Source of the DNA: Deltaproteobacteria bacterium
GTDB lineage: Bacteria > Desulfobacterota > Desulfarculia > Desulfarculales > Desulfarculaceae
Direction of reading: 5' to 3'
Length of the DNA stretch: 58,399 nt
Assembly (NCBI GenBank): GCA_020444165.1
Contig: JAHLLK010000030.1
Location: 1-58,399 of the forward strand
Shown here: positions 25,575 through 33,250 of the stretch, one piece after another
Numbering within the stretch: the first letter of the stretch is position 1
Layout of the letters: every line of letters begins with the position of its first letter
Translations under genes and position numbers: made by a program
Notes under the pieces: generated by a model
What the model was told of the DNA's origin: nothing
Seen by the model: only the letters and a program-made list of their open reading frames with translations
The model's database searches: none

Positions 25575-26387
25575 ATGTCCGACCTGCATATCGAACTGAA
25601 AGGCGTCAACAAAGCCTTTGGCAACACCCAGGTGCTCCGGGACCTGAATTTACGTATTCCCTTTGGGGAGATCACCGCCATCATCGGCAAGAGCGGCGAA
25701 GGCAAGAGTGTGCTCTTGAAGCACATCATCGGCCTGCTCAAACCCGACAGCGGAGAGGTGTGGGTCAAAGGAAAAAATATCTGGGAGATCGGGCGGCAGG
25801 AAAGGGTGGAGCTTCTGTCCACCTTCAGTTATTTGTTCCAGGGCACGGCGCTGTTCGATTCCATGACTGTGTACGAAAACGTGTCCTTGCCTCTGACCGA
25901 GCGGACCAAGGTGCCCCTGGCCGAGGTAAAAGAGCGGGTGGAACGGGTCATGGAACTTTTGGACCTGCCGGACATCCAGCACAAATATCCCTCCCAGCTT
26001 TCCGGCGGCATGCAGAAACGGGTGGCCCTGGCCCGAGCCCTGGTGACCCGCCCCGAGACCATGCTGTTCGACGAGCCCACCACCGGCCTGGATCCCATCC
26101 GCAAGGTGGCCGTCCTGAACATGATCAACAACTATCACAACAAGTTGAACTTCACCGGGGTGATCGTCAGCCACGCCATCCCGGAGATTCTCTATATCTG
26201 CCAGAAGGTGGCCTTTTTGAGCGAGGGGCGCATCGTCTTCCAGGGCACCCCCCAGGGCATCCTGCAATCCCAGGAGCCGGCCATCCTGGAGTTTTTCGAG
26301 GGCATCAACAACCAGTGCGTGGGGCAGGTGCTGCCCCTGTGGGCGGAGGCCACCTCCAAGGCGGCCGCCCTCCACCGCGATCTATAA
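25575..26387 (+). CDS. mlaF: MlaF-type ABC transporter ATPase
   Basis: A 270-residue ATPase with Walker A GKSGEGKS (residues 38-45), a Q-loop, signature LSGGMQKRVALARAL, Walker B MLFDEPTTGLDP and H-loop (VIVSHAIPE). It energises MlaE. The C-terminal extension after the ABC core (about 245-270) is typical of MlaF and contacts its partner. No MlaB (STAS) gene is adjacent, although that is the usual regulatory partner. A strong hairpin follows within ten bases of the stop. Confidence 0.95.
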   Translation: MSDLHIELKGVNKAFGNTQVLRDLNLRIPFGEITAIIGKSGEGKSVLLKHIIGLLKPDSGEVWVKGKNIWEIGRQERVELLSTFSYLFQGTALFDSMTVYENVSLPLTERTKVPLAEVKERVERVMELLDLPDIQHKYPSQLSGGMQKRVALARALVTRPETMLFDEPTTGLDPIRKVAVLNMINNYHNKLNFTGVIVSHAIPEILYICQKVAFLSEGRIVFQGTPQGILQSQEPAILEFFEGINNQCVGQVLPLWAEATSKAAALHRDL

Positions 26388-26392
26388 CCAGA

Positions 26393-26426
26393 GGGGTTCC
26401 CCGGCCGTCCCTGGCCGGGGAACCCC
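26393..26426 (+). terminator. 14-bp hairpin after mlaF
   Basis: A perfect stem GGGGTTCCCCGGCC / GGCCGGGGAACCCC with a six-base loop directly follows mlaF. It lacks a T-run, so it may protect the mRNA 3' end or attenuate rather than fully terminate; mlaD continues 400 bases later. Confidence 0.55.
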
Positions 26427-26598
26427 CGCCCGGCCCGGAGTGAATCCGCGCCGGGCGTCGAAAAACTTGGCCCTCTGGGCGCAAGTTTTTCGGCGGGCCG
26501 TCTTGGCCCGCGTTTTGAACGGTGGTGCCCGGCCGTCCCTGGCCGGGGAACCCCCGCCCGGCCCGGAGTGAATCCGCGCCGGGCGTCGAAAAACTTGG
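26400..26598 (+). repeat. Perfect 71-bp direct repeat between mlaF and mlaD
   Basis: Bases 26400-26470 and 26528-26598 are identical over 71 positions, offset by 128. Each copy begins with the CCCGGCCGTCCC hairpin half-site and ends AAAAACTTGG. After the first copy the end folds with CAAGTTTTTCG (about 26482-26493) into a second hairpin (CGAAAAACTTG / CAAGTTTTTCG). After the second copy the matching arm is lost. No coding function is seen in the rest of this 401-base gap. Confidence 0.9.
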
Positions 26599-26788
26599 CT
26601 TCCAGGGCCCTTGCCTTGCGGCAGGCTCTTCTGGCCCGCGCTGACCGCGGCAGCCCCCCGCCGTCCGGCCCGAGCCAGAGTGCCCGTGCGTCAGGCGGGG
26701 TCCGGGCCGCCCGCCTCTGCCGCGGGATTGACGAGCCGCACGGCGCCTGTCAGCCGCCGGCCGAGGACATCCGGTAACACCGAGGGAT

Positions 26789-27238
26789 ATGATGCAAAGA
26801 AACACGGTGGAAATGGGCGTGGGCGTATTCATGCTCCTGGGCATTCTGGCCGTGGGCTACCTGGCCATCCAGTTGGGCAAAGTGGAGCTTTGGGGCGGGG
26901 CCCATTTCAACGTGAAGGCCCGGTTCCAAACTGTCTCCGGCCTCCGGACCGGGGCCCGGGTGGAGATCGCCGGGGTGTCGGTGGGCAAGGTCAGCTCCAT
27001 CATCCTGGATCGAAAGAACATGGTGGCCTTGGTGGACATGGAGATCGAGGACGGCCTGGAATTGCCCGACGACACCATCGCCTCGGTGCGCACCGCGGGG
27101 CTCATCGGCGACCGCTACATCAAGCTCTCCCCCGGCGGCTCGGACACGAATTTGAAGCCGGGGGGCATGATCGTGGACACCGAACCGGCCATCAATATGG
27201 AAGAACTTATCGGCAAGTACGTGTTCGGCGGGGTGTGA
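26789..27238 (+). CDS. mlaD: MlaD-type MCE-domain phospholipid-binding protein
   Basis: A 149-residue protein with one N-terminal membrane anchor (about 8-28) and one MCE domain (VKARFQTVSGLRTGARVEIAGV and AGLIGDRYIKLSPGG). The length is that of a minimal MlaD, which forms a hexameric ring in the periplasm on MlaFE. GAGGG precedes ATG 26789/26792; either could be used. It is separated from mlaF by the 71-bp repeats and from mlaC by 235 bases, wider spacing than usual for mla operons. Confidence 0.93.
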   Translation: MMQRNTVEMGVGVFMLLGILAVGYLAIQLGKVELWGGAHFNVKARFQTVSGLRTGARVEIAGVSVGKVSSIILDRKNMVALVDMEIEDGLELPDDTIASVRTAGLIGDRYIKLSPGGSDTNLKPGGMIVDTEPAINMEELIGKYVFGGV

Positions 27239-27473
27239 GCCGCCCCGGCCCCCAGGGACGGCTGGCCGGCATCCGCCCGCCGGGCGGGTTCCAGAGCGGG
27301 GCGGGGACCTCACCGGCCGGAGGCCCGGCTTGGACCGATCATGCTGGGGGCGGATTTCCCGGTGAAAGGCCTCCAGAGCCTTTACAATAGAGTTTGAGCT
27401 AGGCTTGAAATTTGCCGGTCCAGACCGGCTCAGTCCGCGCCGGGGCCCCCCGGCGCTTTCCTGGGAGGTGGCG

Positions 27474-28112
27474 ATGAAGAAGTTGCACGGCACGGCCGCG
27501 GTTACCCTGGTCTTGACCTTGGCCTTGGCGCTGTCCTTGGCTTGGGCGCCCGCCTATGCCGCCGAATCCCCCAAAACCGTGCTCCAGTCCTACGTGGACC
27601 GCTTCCTGACCATCTTGAAGGACCCCAAATATCAGGGCGGAGCCGACAAGAAGGAGCAGGACGACAAAATCTGGACCCAGATCGACCAGATCTTCGACTT
27701 CGACGGCGTGGCCCGCCTGGCCGTGGGCCGCAACTGGAAGAAGCTCACGCCCGAACAGCAGAAGGAGTTTTCCGACGTCTTCGCAAAACTTTTGGGTACC
27801 ATATATTTAAAGAAGATTCGTTCCGGCTACCGCGACCAGAAGGTGGTCTTGGACTCCGAAGAGTTGTTCGGCGAGAACAAGGCCTTGGTCCGCACCAGGA
27901 TCATCGGCGATAAAACCGACCTGCCGGTGGATTACAACATGTGGAACCGGGGCGGGTCCTGGCGCATCTATGACGTCAAGGTGGAAGGCGTCAGCCTGGT
28001 GAAGAACTACCGCTCCCAGTTCGACCAGATCATGTTGAACCAGGATGGGACGCGTTTGATCAACCGGGTGAAAGAGAAGTTGGCCGAGGAAGAGAAGACG
28101 GCTCCCATGTAG
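27474..28112 (+). CDS. mlaC: MlaC-type periplasmic phospholipid carrier
   Basis: A 212-residue protein with a Sec signal peptide (cleavage after AYAA, about residue 26) and the MlaC/Ttg2D fold: IFDFDGVARLAVGRNWKKLTP, then WNRGGSWRIYDVKVEGVSLVKNYRSQF near the C-terminus. It shuttles phospholipids across the periplasm between MlaA and MlaFED. GGGAGGTGGCG precedes ATG 27474, which fixes the start. A possible -10 (TACAAT, 27383-27388) lies in the gap before it. Confidence 0.93.
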   Translation: MKKLHGTAAVTLVLTLALALSLAWAPAYAAESPKTVLQSYVDRFLTILKDPKYQGGADKKEQDDKIWTQIDQIFDFDGVARLAVGRNWKKLTPEQQKEFSDVFAKLLGTIYLKKIRSGYRDQKVVLDSEELFGENKALVRTRIIGDKTDLPVDYNMWNRGGSWRIYDVKVEGVSLVKNYRSQFDQIMLNQDGTRLINRVKEKLAEEEKTAPM

Positions 28113-28201
28113 CTTCGGCCCCGGCCAGGCCCCGGCCGGCGGGATCCCTCGGCGTCTATGCCCCCCCGGGGTCCTGATCGGCCCACGGGAAAGGAGAACG
28201 G

Positions 28202-29173
28202 TTGCCCATCATGAAAACACGCGGTTTGTGGTTGCTTCCCCTCTTTTGCCTGTTCCTGGCCGTGGGTTGCGCGCACAACGGCGGCGAGGCCGCCAATGGT
28301 CCCACGCCTGGGGCGCCGCCGGCCGCCCGCCAGGCGCGTACCCTGCCGGACGCCTCCCCGGAAAAGGGCCAGGTCTCCGGCGCCAGCCAGGCTCCCGGCG
28401 CCCTGGGGCAGGCCGCGCGCAGCCCCGAGAAGAAGGCCGCGGTCAAGACCCCGGCCCAGACTCCGGGCGAGCCCTCGGGCATGACCATGGGTCAGGAAAC
28501 GGGCCAGGCCACCAACCAGAGTGAGCTGGACCGGCTCCTGGAAGGCGAGGAGGAGCCGGCGGCCCCCCAGGTGGCCGACCCCATAGAGGGCTGGAACCGC
28601 GTGGTTTTCGCGGTCAACGATGCCTTTTACATGCACATCCTGGACCCGGTGCTGCGGGGCTACCGCTTCGTCATGCCCAAGGGCTACCGCATCGTGTCCA
28701 GCAACTTCTTCGCCAACCTCGTCTCTCCGCTCCGGGTGGTCAGCTCCCTGTTGGCGGGCCAGTTCAAGAAGACCAGCATTTACCTGGCCCGCTTCGGCAT
28801 CAACACCACCATGGGCATTTTGGGAGCCGGGGACGCGGCCAAGGATATTTTCGACCTGCCCGAACCGGGCAAGGAGGACTTGGGCCTGACCCTGGGCCAC
28901 TGGGGCATCCCCCACGGCATGTACCTGGTCTGGCCGCTGTTGGGGCCCAACTCACTCCGGGACAGCGTCGGCTTGGTGGGCGGCTGGTGGCTGGATCCGG
29001 TCTGGTATGTGGACCCCTTCGAGGCGGCCTTCGGCATCCAGGCCTACCGGTTCACCAACGACGCCTCCTTCTCCTTTGACGGTTACAAGACCCTGCGGGA
29101 TTCGGCCATTGACCCCTATGTGGCCTTCCGCGACGCTTATTTCCAGCTGCGCCAGAAGCAGTTGCAGGAGTAA
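28202..29173 (+). CDS. mlaA: MlaA/VacJ-family outer-membrane lipoprotein
   Basis: A lipoprotein of 323 residues from TTG 28202, or 320 from ATG 28211. AAGGAG at 28191 is spaced better for the TTG, while the ATG gives the cleaner signal. The lipobox cysteine is in LAVGC. A Pro/Ala/Gln-rich linker of about 85 residues (absent from E. coli MlaA) precedes the MlaA domain, which has DPIEGWNRVVFAVND, GLTLGHWGIPHGMYLVWPLLGP and SLRDSVG. MlaA removes phospholipids from the outer leaflet of the outer membrane. The gene closes the mla locus, followed by a long hairpin. Confidence 0.94.
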   Translation: MPIMKTRGLWLLPLFCLFLAVGCAHNGGEAANGPTPGAPPAARQARTLPDASPEKGQVSGASQAPGALGQAARSPEKKAAVKTPAQTPGEPSGMTMGQETGQATNQSELDRLLEGEEEPAAPQVADPIEGWNRVVFAVNDAFYMHILDPVLRGYRFVMPKGYRIVSSNFFANLVSPLRVVSSLLAGQFKKTSIYLARFGINTTMGILGAGDAAKDIFDLPEPGKEDLGLTLGHWGIPHGMYLVWPLLGPNSLRDSVGLVGGWWLDPVWYVDPFEAAFGIQAYRFTNDASFSFDGYKTLRDSAIDPYVAFRDAYFQLRQKQLQE

Positions 29174-29176
29174 CAC

Positions 29177-29231
29177 CTCGCCCCGCCCGCCCGGCGCGGC
29201 CCCCGGGGCCGCGCCGGGCGGGCGGGGCGAG
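29177..29231 (+). terminator. Very long GC hairpin ending the mla locus
   Basis: Bases 29177-29202 pair perfectly with 29206-29231: a 26-bp stem of almost pure G-C with a three-base apex, four bases after the mlaA stop. There is no T-run, so it may act as a transcription block in both directions or as an mRNA 3' cap. Confidence 0.75.
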
Positions 29232-29242
29232 CCACACACGCG

Positions 29243-29626
29243 ATGGCTCCCCAAAATCCCCGACATTTGATGTTTCTGGGCCGCGAAGGCTGCCGCCTGC
29301 TGCCCCACACCGGGTTCCAAAAGCCCATGTACCGGCGCATCTCCGAGGTGCTGGCCCTGGTGGTCAGCCGCCTGGACGGGGCGGGCTTTGCCGGCGGGGC
29401 CTACGCCGGCGCGGTGGAGAGTGGGGCCATCGAGGAATACGTGGTCTACCAACAGACCTCCCGGGGCAAAAAGCCCCTGTTCCGGGTCTGGCCCGAGCTG
29501 TTCACCGAACCCAAGGCCTTGAAGTATCAATTTTTCATCCATGACGAGGCGATGAAGCAGGTGGCGCTCGAGTGCTTCTCCCTCTTTGCCCAGGCCCACG
29601 GGGCCGATCTGGTGCCCCGCCGATGA
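29243..29626 (+). CDS. Unknown protein preceding the MoxR ATPase
   Basis: A 127-residue soluble protein with no signal peptide or membrane helix. Features are FLGREGCRLLPHTGFQKPMYRRI at the start and RVWPELFTEPKALKYQFFIHDEAMKQVALECF near the end. I do not recognise the family. Its stop overlaps the start of the MoxR gene (ATGA), so the two are almost certainly co-translated and may act together. The ribosome-binding site is weak, immediately downstream of the 26-bp hairpin. Confidence 0.75.
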   Translation: MAPQNPRHLMFLGREGCRLLPHTGFQKPMYRRISEVLALVVSRLDGAGFAGGAYAGAVESGAIEEYVVYQQTSRGKKPLFRVWPELFTEPKALKYQFFIHDEAMKQVALECFSLFAQAHGADLVPRR

Positions 29627-30981
29627 GCGGCTCGCCCCCCGAACCCAATCCCGGCGCCCTTCGCAAACGGGTGTGGCGGCTCATGGAACTGGCCGGCGAG
29701 GAGCTTTACCTGGGCCGGCCGGACCTGGAAATCAAGGGCCAGAAGTTCAACGCCGCCCTCTTGCTGGGGGTCTTGACAGCCTTGTTCCAGGGCCGCGAGC
29801 TGATCATGGGCGAGCCCGGCCTGGGCAAGACCACCTCGGCCGAGTACCTGGCCGCCCTGTTTTACAGCCTGCCCCTGGAGCTGGTGTGGCAGGCCGGCAT
29901 CGCCGGTCATCCCGAGCAGACCGAGGAAAAGATCGTGGGCCGCCCGGACCTGGCCGCCCTGCAAGCCGGCCGCGAGCAAGTGGTCTGGTCCTATTTCGCC
30001 CTATTGCCCGCTAAGATCGTGGACGAGCTGAACCGCCTGCCCGAGACCAAGCAGAGCCTCATCCTGGACGCGGTGGACCGGGGCAAATGGGAGTACTTGA
30101 ACCAGGCGGTCTACAACCCCGAGTTCTGCCTGTTTGCCACGGCCAACTACCAGGACCGCGGCAGCAATTCCATCCTCCTGCCCCTGCTGGACCGCTTCGA
30201 CGTGATGGTGGAATCCAAGCACCCCGGCCCCAACCTGGCCTGCCAGGTGGGCCGGACCGGGGTCACGGCCGCGGCGCTCAAGGGCGAGGACCTGGCCCAG
30301 GAGCTGCGGGCCTTTTTCCAGGCGGGGCCCCGGGCCGCCGAGCGCTCCCGGGGCTTGGAAAAAATCTGCGGCCGCTTTGCCGCCCGGGTGCAGGCCGCCA
30401 TTGGCCTGGCCACCTTCACGGCCGCGGACCGGGCGGCGGCCCGCCGGGAAAAGGAGGCCGTGCCCCTGGACCTGGACGCCAACGCCTTCCTCCGCCTGTT
30501 GATCGCCGAGCTGTCCTTTTGCCTGCAGTTCGGCCAGAAGCGCATCCAGGAGACCTGCGTGGAAGGCTGCCACTTCGCGGGCTACCTCTGCCATGAGCTG
30601 GTGAACTGCATCTCCAACCGCTTCCCCCAGAGCATCCGGAACTACGCCCAGGGCCTGGCCTGGCTCATGGGCGACCCCCAGGTGGAACTGGCCCATCTCC
30701 TGGCGCTCGCGCCCTACACCCTGGCCCACCGTCTGGAGTGGAAAGAGGGCTTCGTGGCCCGGGGGGAGCGGGAGGCGCGGCGGGATCCGGCGCCCTTGCA
30801 CCTGGCCCGGCTGGCCACGGAGCGCCTGCACCAGAGTTATGTGGAACAGGCCCACCGCATCCGGGAGGCCCTGACCGTGGCCCACCGCATCTGGGAAGGC
30901 GAGGATCTGACCCCGTTGGAGGGGGATCATCCCCTGTTCCACGAGATCCGCCGCGACCTGGGCCGGGAGGGGGAGGACTGA
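29623..30981 (+). CDS. MoxR-family AAA+ ATPase
   Basis: A 452-residue AAA+ protein. Walker A is GEPGLGKTT near residue 64, Walker B is KIVDELNRLP near 133 (D-E), sensor 1 is FATANYQDRG near 171, and the arginine-rich sensor/finger segment follows PLLDRFDVMV. A C-terminal extension of about 200 residues goes beyond the AAA module. MoxR ATPases work as chaperones with VWA-domain partners to insert metals or mature enzyme complexes; a VWA protein lies at 33251-34903. ATG 29623 overlaps the previous stop and its own stop overlaps the next start. Confidence 0.92.
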   Translation: MSGSPPEPNPGALRKRVWRLMELAGEELYLGRPDLEIKGQKFNAALLLGVLTALFQGRELIMGEPGLGKTTSAEYLAALFYSLPLELVWQAGIAGHPEQTEEKIVGRPDLAALQAGREQVVWSYFALLPAKIVDELNRLPETKQSLILDAVDRGKWEYLNQAVYNPEFCLFATANYQDRGSNSILLPLLDRFDVMVESKHPGPNLACQVGRTGVTAAALKGEDLAQELRAFFQAGPRAAERSRGLEKICGRFAARVQAAIGLATFTAADRAAARREKEAVPLDLDANAFLRLLIAELSFCLQFGQKRIQETCVEGCHFAGYLCHELVNCISNRFPQSIRNYAQGLAWLMGDPQVELAHLLALAPYTLAHRLEWKEGFVARGEREARRDPAPLHLARLATERLHQSYVEQAHRIREALTVAHRIWEGEDLTPLEGDHPLFHEIRRDLGREGED

Positions 30982-31676
30982 TGCCCAATCCCTTTGCCGA
31001 CTTTCGCCCCGGGCAGGAGCAGGCCCGGGCCCGGGGGGTCCTCACCCGCAACCTGGCCCGCCAGGCTGTGGGCTCGCGGCTCAAGGAGGGCTACTTGGCC
31101 CTGGTGCGGGCCGAGGCCCGGCATCTGTTGTGGCCGGTGGAGCACCAGCGGGTGTTGGAGGCCTACACCGAGGCCTGCCGCCTGGTCAGCCGCCTGGCCG
31201 TGGACCAGGAGGACCTGGAGGAATTCCTGGCCGAGATGGACCATGGCCGCTCCTTGCCCTATTTGGTGGCCGGGCCGGCCGGATTGTACCTGGCCGCCCT
31301 GGTGAACCTGTGCCGGGAAACGCACCTGGTGCTCCGGCTGGGCGGCCACTCCCGGGTGTTCCACTTCCTGGGCTACGCCCTGCCGGCCGGCCGGGAACTG
31401 ATCCTGGAGGGCGACGCCGGCGACTTCTGCGGCGCGGCCCTGGCCGGCGGCCGGCTGGAGGTGCGGGGCAACGTGGGCGACTGGGCCGGGGCGGGTATGC
31501 AGGCGGGCACCCTGTTGATCCGGGGCGGGGCCGGCCGGGGCCTGGGTCAGTGGATGCAGGGCGGGGTCATCGAGGTGGGCGGGGAGATGGCCTCCCTGGG
31601 CGGGGAGCGGGCCGGCGGCACGGTGCGCCAGGGGGGCCAGGATCTGACCACCCCGGCCGCCGCCGTCGTGGATTGA
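30981..31676 (+). CDS. GXGXG beta-helix protein
   Basis: A 231-residue protein with a helical N-terminal half (about 1-120) and a C-terminal right-handed beta-helix of the GXGXG type: GDAGDFCGAALAGGRLEVRG, NVGDWAGAGMQAGTLLIRGG and AGRGLGQWMQGGVIEVGGEM. This repeat is known from the C-terminal domain of glutamate synthase and from formylmethanofuran dehydrogenase subunit C, where it is structural or channels an intermediate. Here it is neither; the N-terminal half is unknown. Coupling (TGATG) to the MoxR gene makes it a likely partner or client. Confidence 0.82.
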   Translation: MPNPFADFRPGQEQARARGVLTRNLARQAVGSRLKEGYLALVRAEARHLLWPVEHQRVLEAYTEACRLVSRLAVDQEDLEEFLAEMDHGRSLPYLVAGPAGLYLAALVNLCRETHLVLRLGGHSRVFHFLGYALPAGRELILEGDAGDFCGAALAGGRLEVRGNVGDWAGAGMQAGTLLIRGGAGRGLGQWMQGGVIEVGGEMASLGGERAGGTVRQGGQDLTTPAAAVVD

Positions 31677-31684
31677 GCCCGGCC

Positions 31685-32995
31685 TCAGGCCAGGGCCGGC
31701 AGGCTGCACACCCGGTCGCGCCCCTGGCGCTTGGCTTCGTACAGGGCGTCGTCCGCCCGCCGCAGGAGATCTTCCAGGTTTTCATCCAAGGAGCCCAGCC
31801 AGGTCACCCCCAGGCTCGTGGTGCAGCCCACCACGCCGCGCTCCGTGGTCACCCGGAGCCCGGCCACGGCCCGCCGCAGCCGCTCCGCGGTGTCCAGGGC
31901 CCCGCTGCCCACCGTCTCCGGCAGGAGCACCGCGAATTCCTCGCCGCCCAGGCGGCCCACCAGGTCGTTCTGCCGCAATTGGCCGCCAAAAAGCCCCGCC
32001 ACCCTCTGCAGCACCACGTCCCCCGTGGGGTGGCCAAAGGCGTCGTTGATCCGCTTGAAGTGATCCAGATCAATGGAGATGAGCGACAGCGAGGAGCCGT
32101 AGCGGCGGGAGCGCTCCACCTCCTTTTGGGCCAGCTCGCAGAAACAGCGGCGGTTCAACAGGCCGGTGAGGGAGTCGGTGGCGGCCAGGTGGGCCAGGGA
32201 TTTCTCCAGGCGCTTGAGCTCCGAGATGTCCAGGAAGCTTTCCAGGAGATGGGCGCGGCCGCCCAAGGTGACCTGGGCCACGGTCTTCAAGATGGGGAAT
32301 TTCTGGCCCGCGCCGTCCAGGAGCCAGCGTTCGGAGTTGTCGATTTTCTGCCCCAGGTCGGTGATGGGGCATTTGCCCTTTTCCGCCGGGCAGATAAAAG
32401 TGTGGCAGACCCGGCCCAGCACCTCCTCCCGCCGGCGCCCCACCATGGTCAGAGCGGCGGGGTTGGCGTCCATGATCTGGTGGGTTGCCGCGTCGATGAG
32501 CATGATGCCGGCGTGGATGGAGGCCAGGATGGTGGCCAGTCGCTCCTCACTCTCCCTGAGGGTGGTCTCCATGATCTTGCGCCGGGAGATGTCCGACAGG
32601 GTGAGCACCACCGGCGAGCCCCGCTTGCCGGGCTCCAGGGGCGCGGTTTTCAGCTGGGCCGTGAAGTTGCCCCCCGGGCGGCGCCGCAAGACATAATCGC
32701 GCTCCCGCACCCGGCCGTCCCGGGCGGTGCCCTTCAATTGGTCCACCCACAACGGCCGGTCGGCCGCCTCGGCCAGGAACTCCGCAAAGTAGACCCCCCA
32801 CAGGCTTTCGCGGCGCTCCAACCCCAGCATTTCCCAGGCCCGCTGGTTGGTCCAGACGATGCGGTCTTGCTTCAATAAAAGGAATCCGATGGGCGAAGCC
32901 GCCATCATGGCCTCCAAAATCGGCTCCGCGTCGCCCAGGTGGGAGCTGGCAGAGGGCGGGAGGCCGTCAGGCGGCGGGGTGGGGGCAGAGGCCAT
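31685..32995 (-). CDS. PAS-PAS-GGDEF diguanylate cyclase
   Basis: A 436-residue soluble protein. Two PAS domains (about 30-150 and 155-270) precede a GGDEF domain (about 280-436) with an intact GGEEF motif near residue 349 and an I-site RQND five residues before it. The second PAS contains cysteines (CHTFICPAEKGKCP), perhaps for redox or metal sensing. No signal peptide or membrane helix is seen. It lies on the opposite strand between the MoxR/GXGXG genes and the VWA gene, interrupting that set. Confidence 0.93.
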   Translation of the reverse strand: MASAPTPPPDGLPPSASSHLGDAEPILEAMMAASPIGFLLLKQDRIVWTNQRAWEMLGLERRESLWGVYFAEFLAEAADRPLWVDQLKGTARDGRVRERDYVLRRRPGGNFTAQLKTAPLEPGKRGSPVVLTLSDISRRKIMETTLRESEERLATILASIHAGIMLIDAATHQIMDANPAALTMVGRRREEVLGRVCHTFICPAEKGKCPITDLGQKIDNSERWLLDGAGQKFPILKTVAQVTLGGRAHLLESFLDISELKRLEKSLAHLAATDSLTGLLNRRCFCELAQKEVERSRRYGSSLSLISIDLDHFKRINDAFGHPTGDVVLQRVAGLFGGQLRQNDLVGRLGGEEFAVLLPETVGSGALDTAERLRRAVAGLRVTTERGVVGCTTSLGVTWLGSLDENLEDLLRRADDALYEAKRQGRDRVCSLPALA

Positions 32996-33250
32996 GGTGT
33001 GGGGGGTTCCTTCGCGGTGCGGTCAGTGAAACGGCGCCGGACCTCGCCGTCGCCCCAGGAGTATCGTAATAATGAATCACAATTTGCCTCAAAGAGGCGG
33101 GGAAGAGCAAGGATTTCCTGCGGCGGTCCGTCGGGTCCGCCTGGCCGGGGCTGCCTCCCCCGGTGGGCGGGGCAGGGGGGCCGGACCCTGTGGTATCTTG
33201 GAATCCAGGCAAGGTGCTGAGCCCCTTAACGGCGGGGCGGAAAGGTGAGC

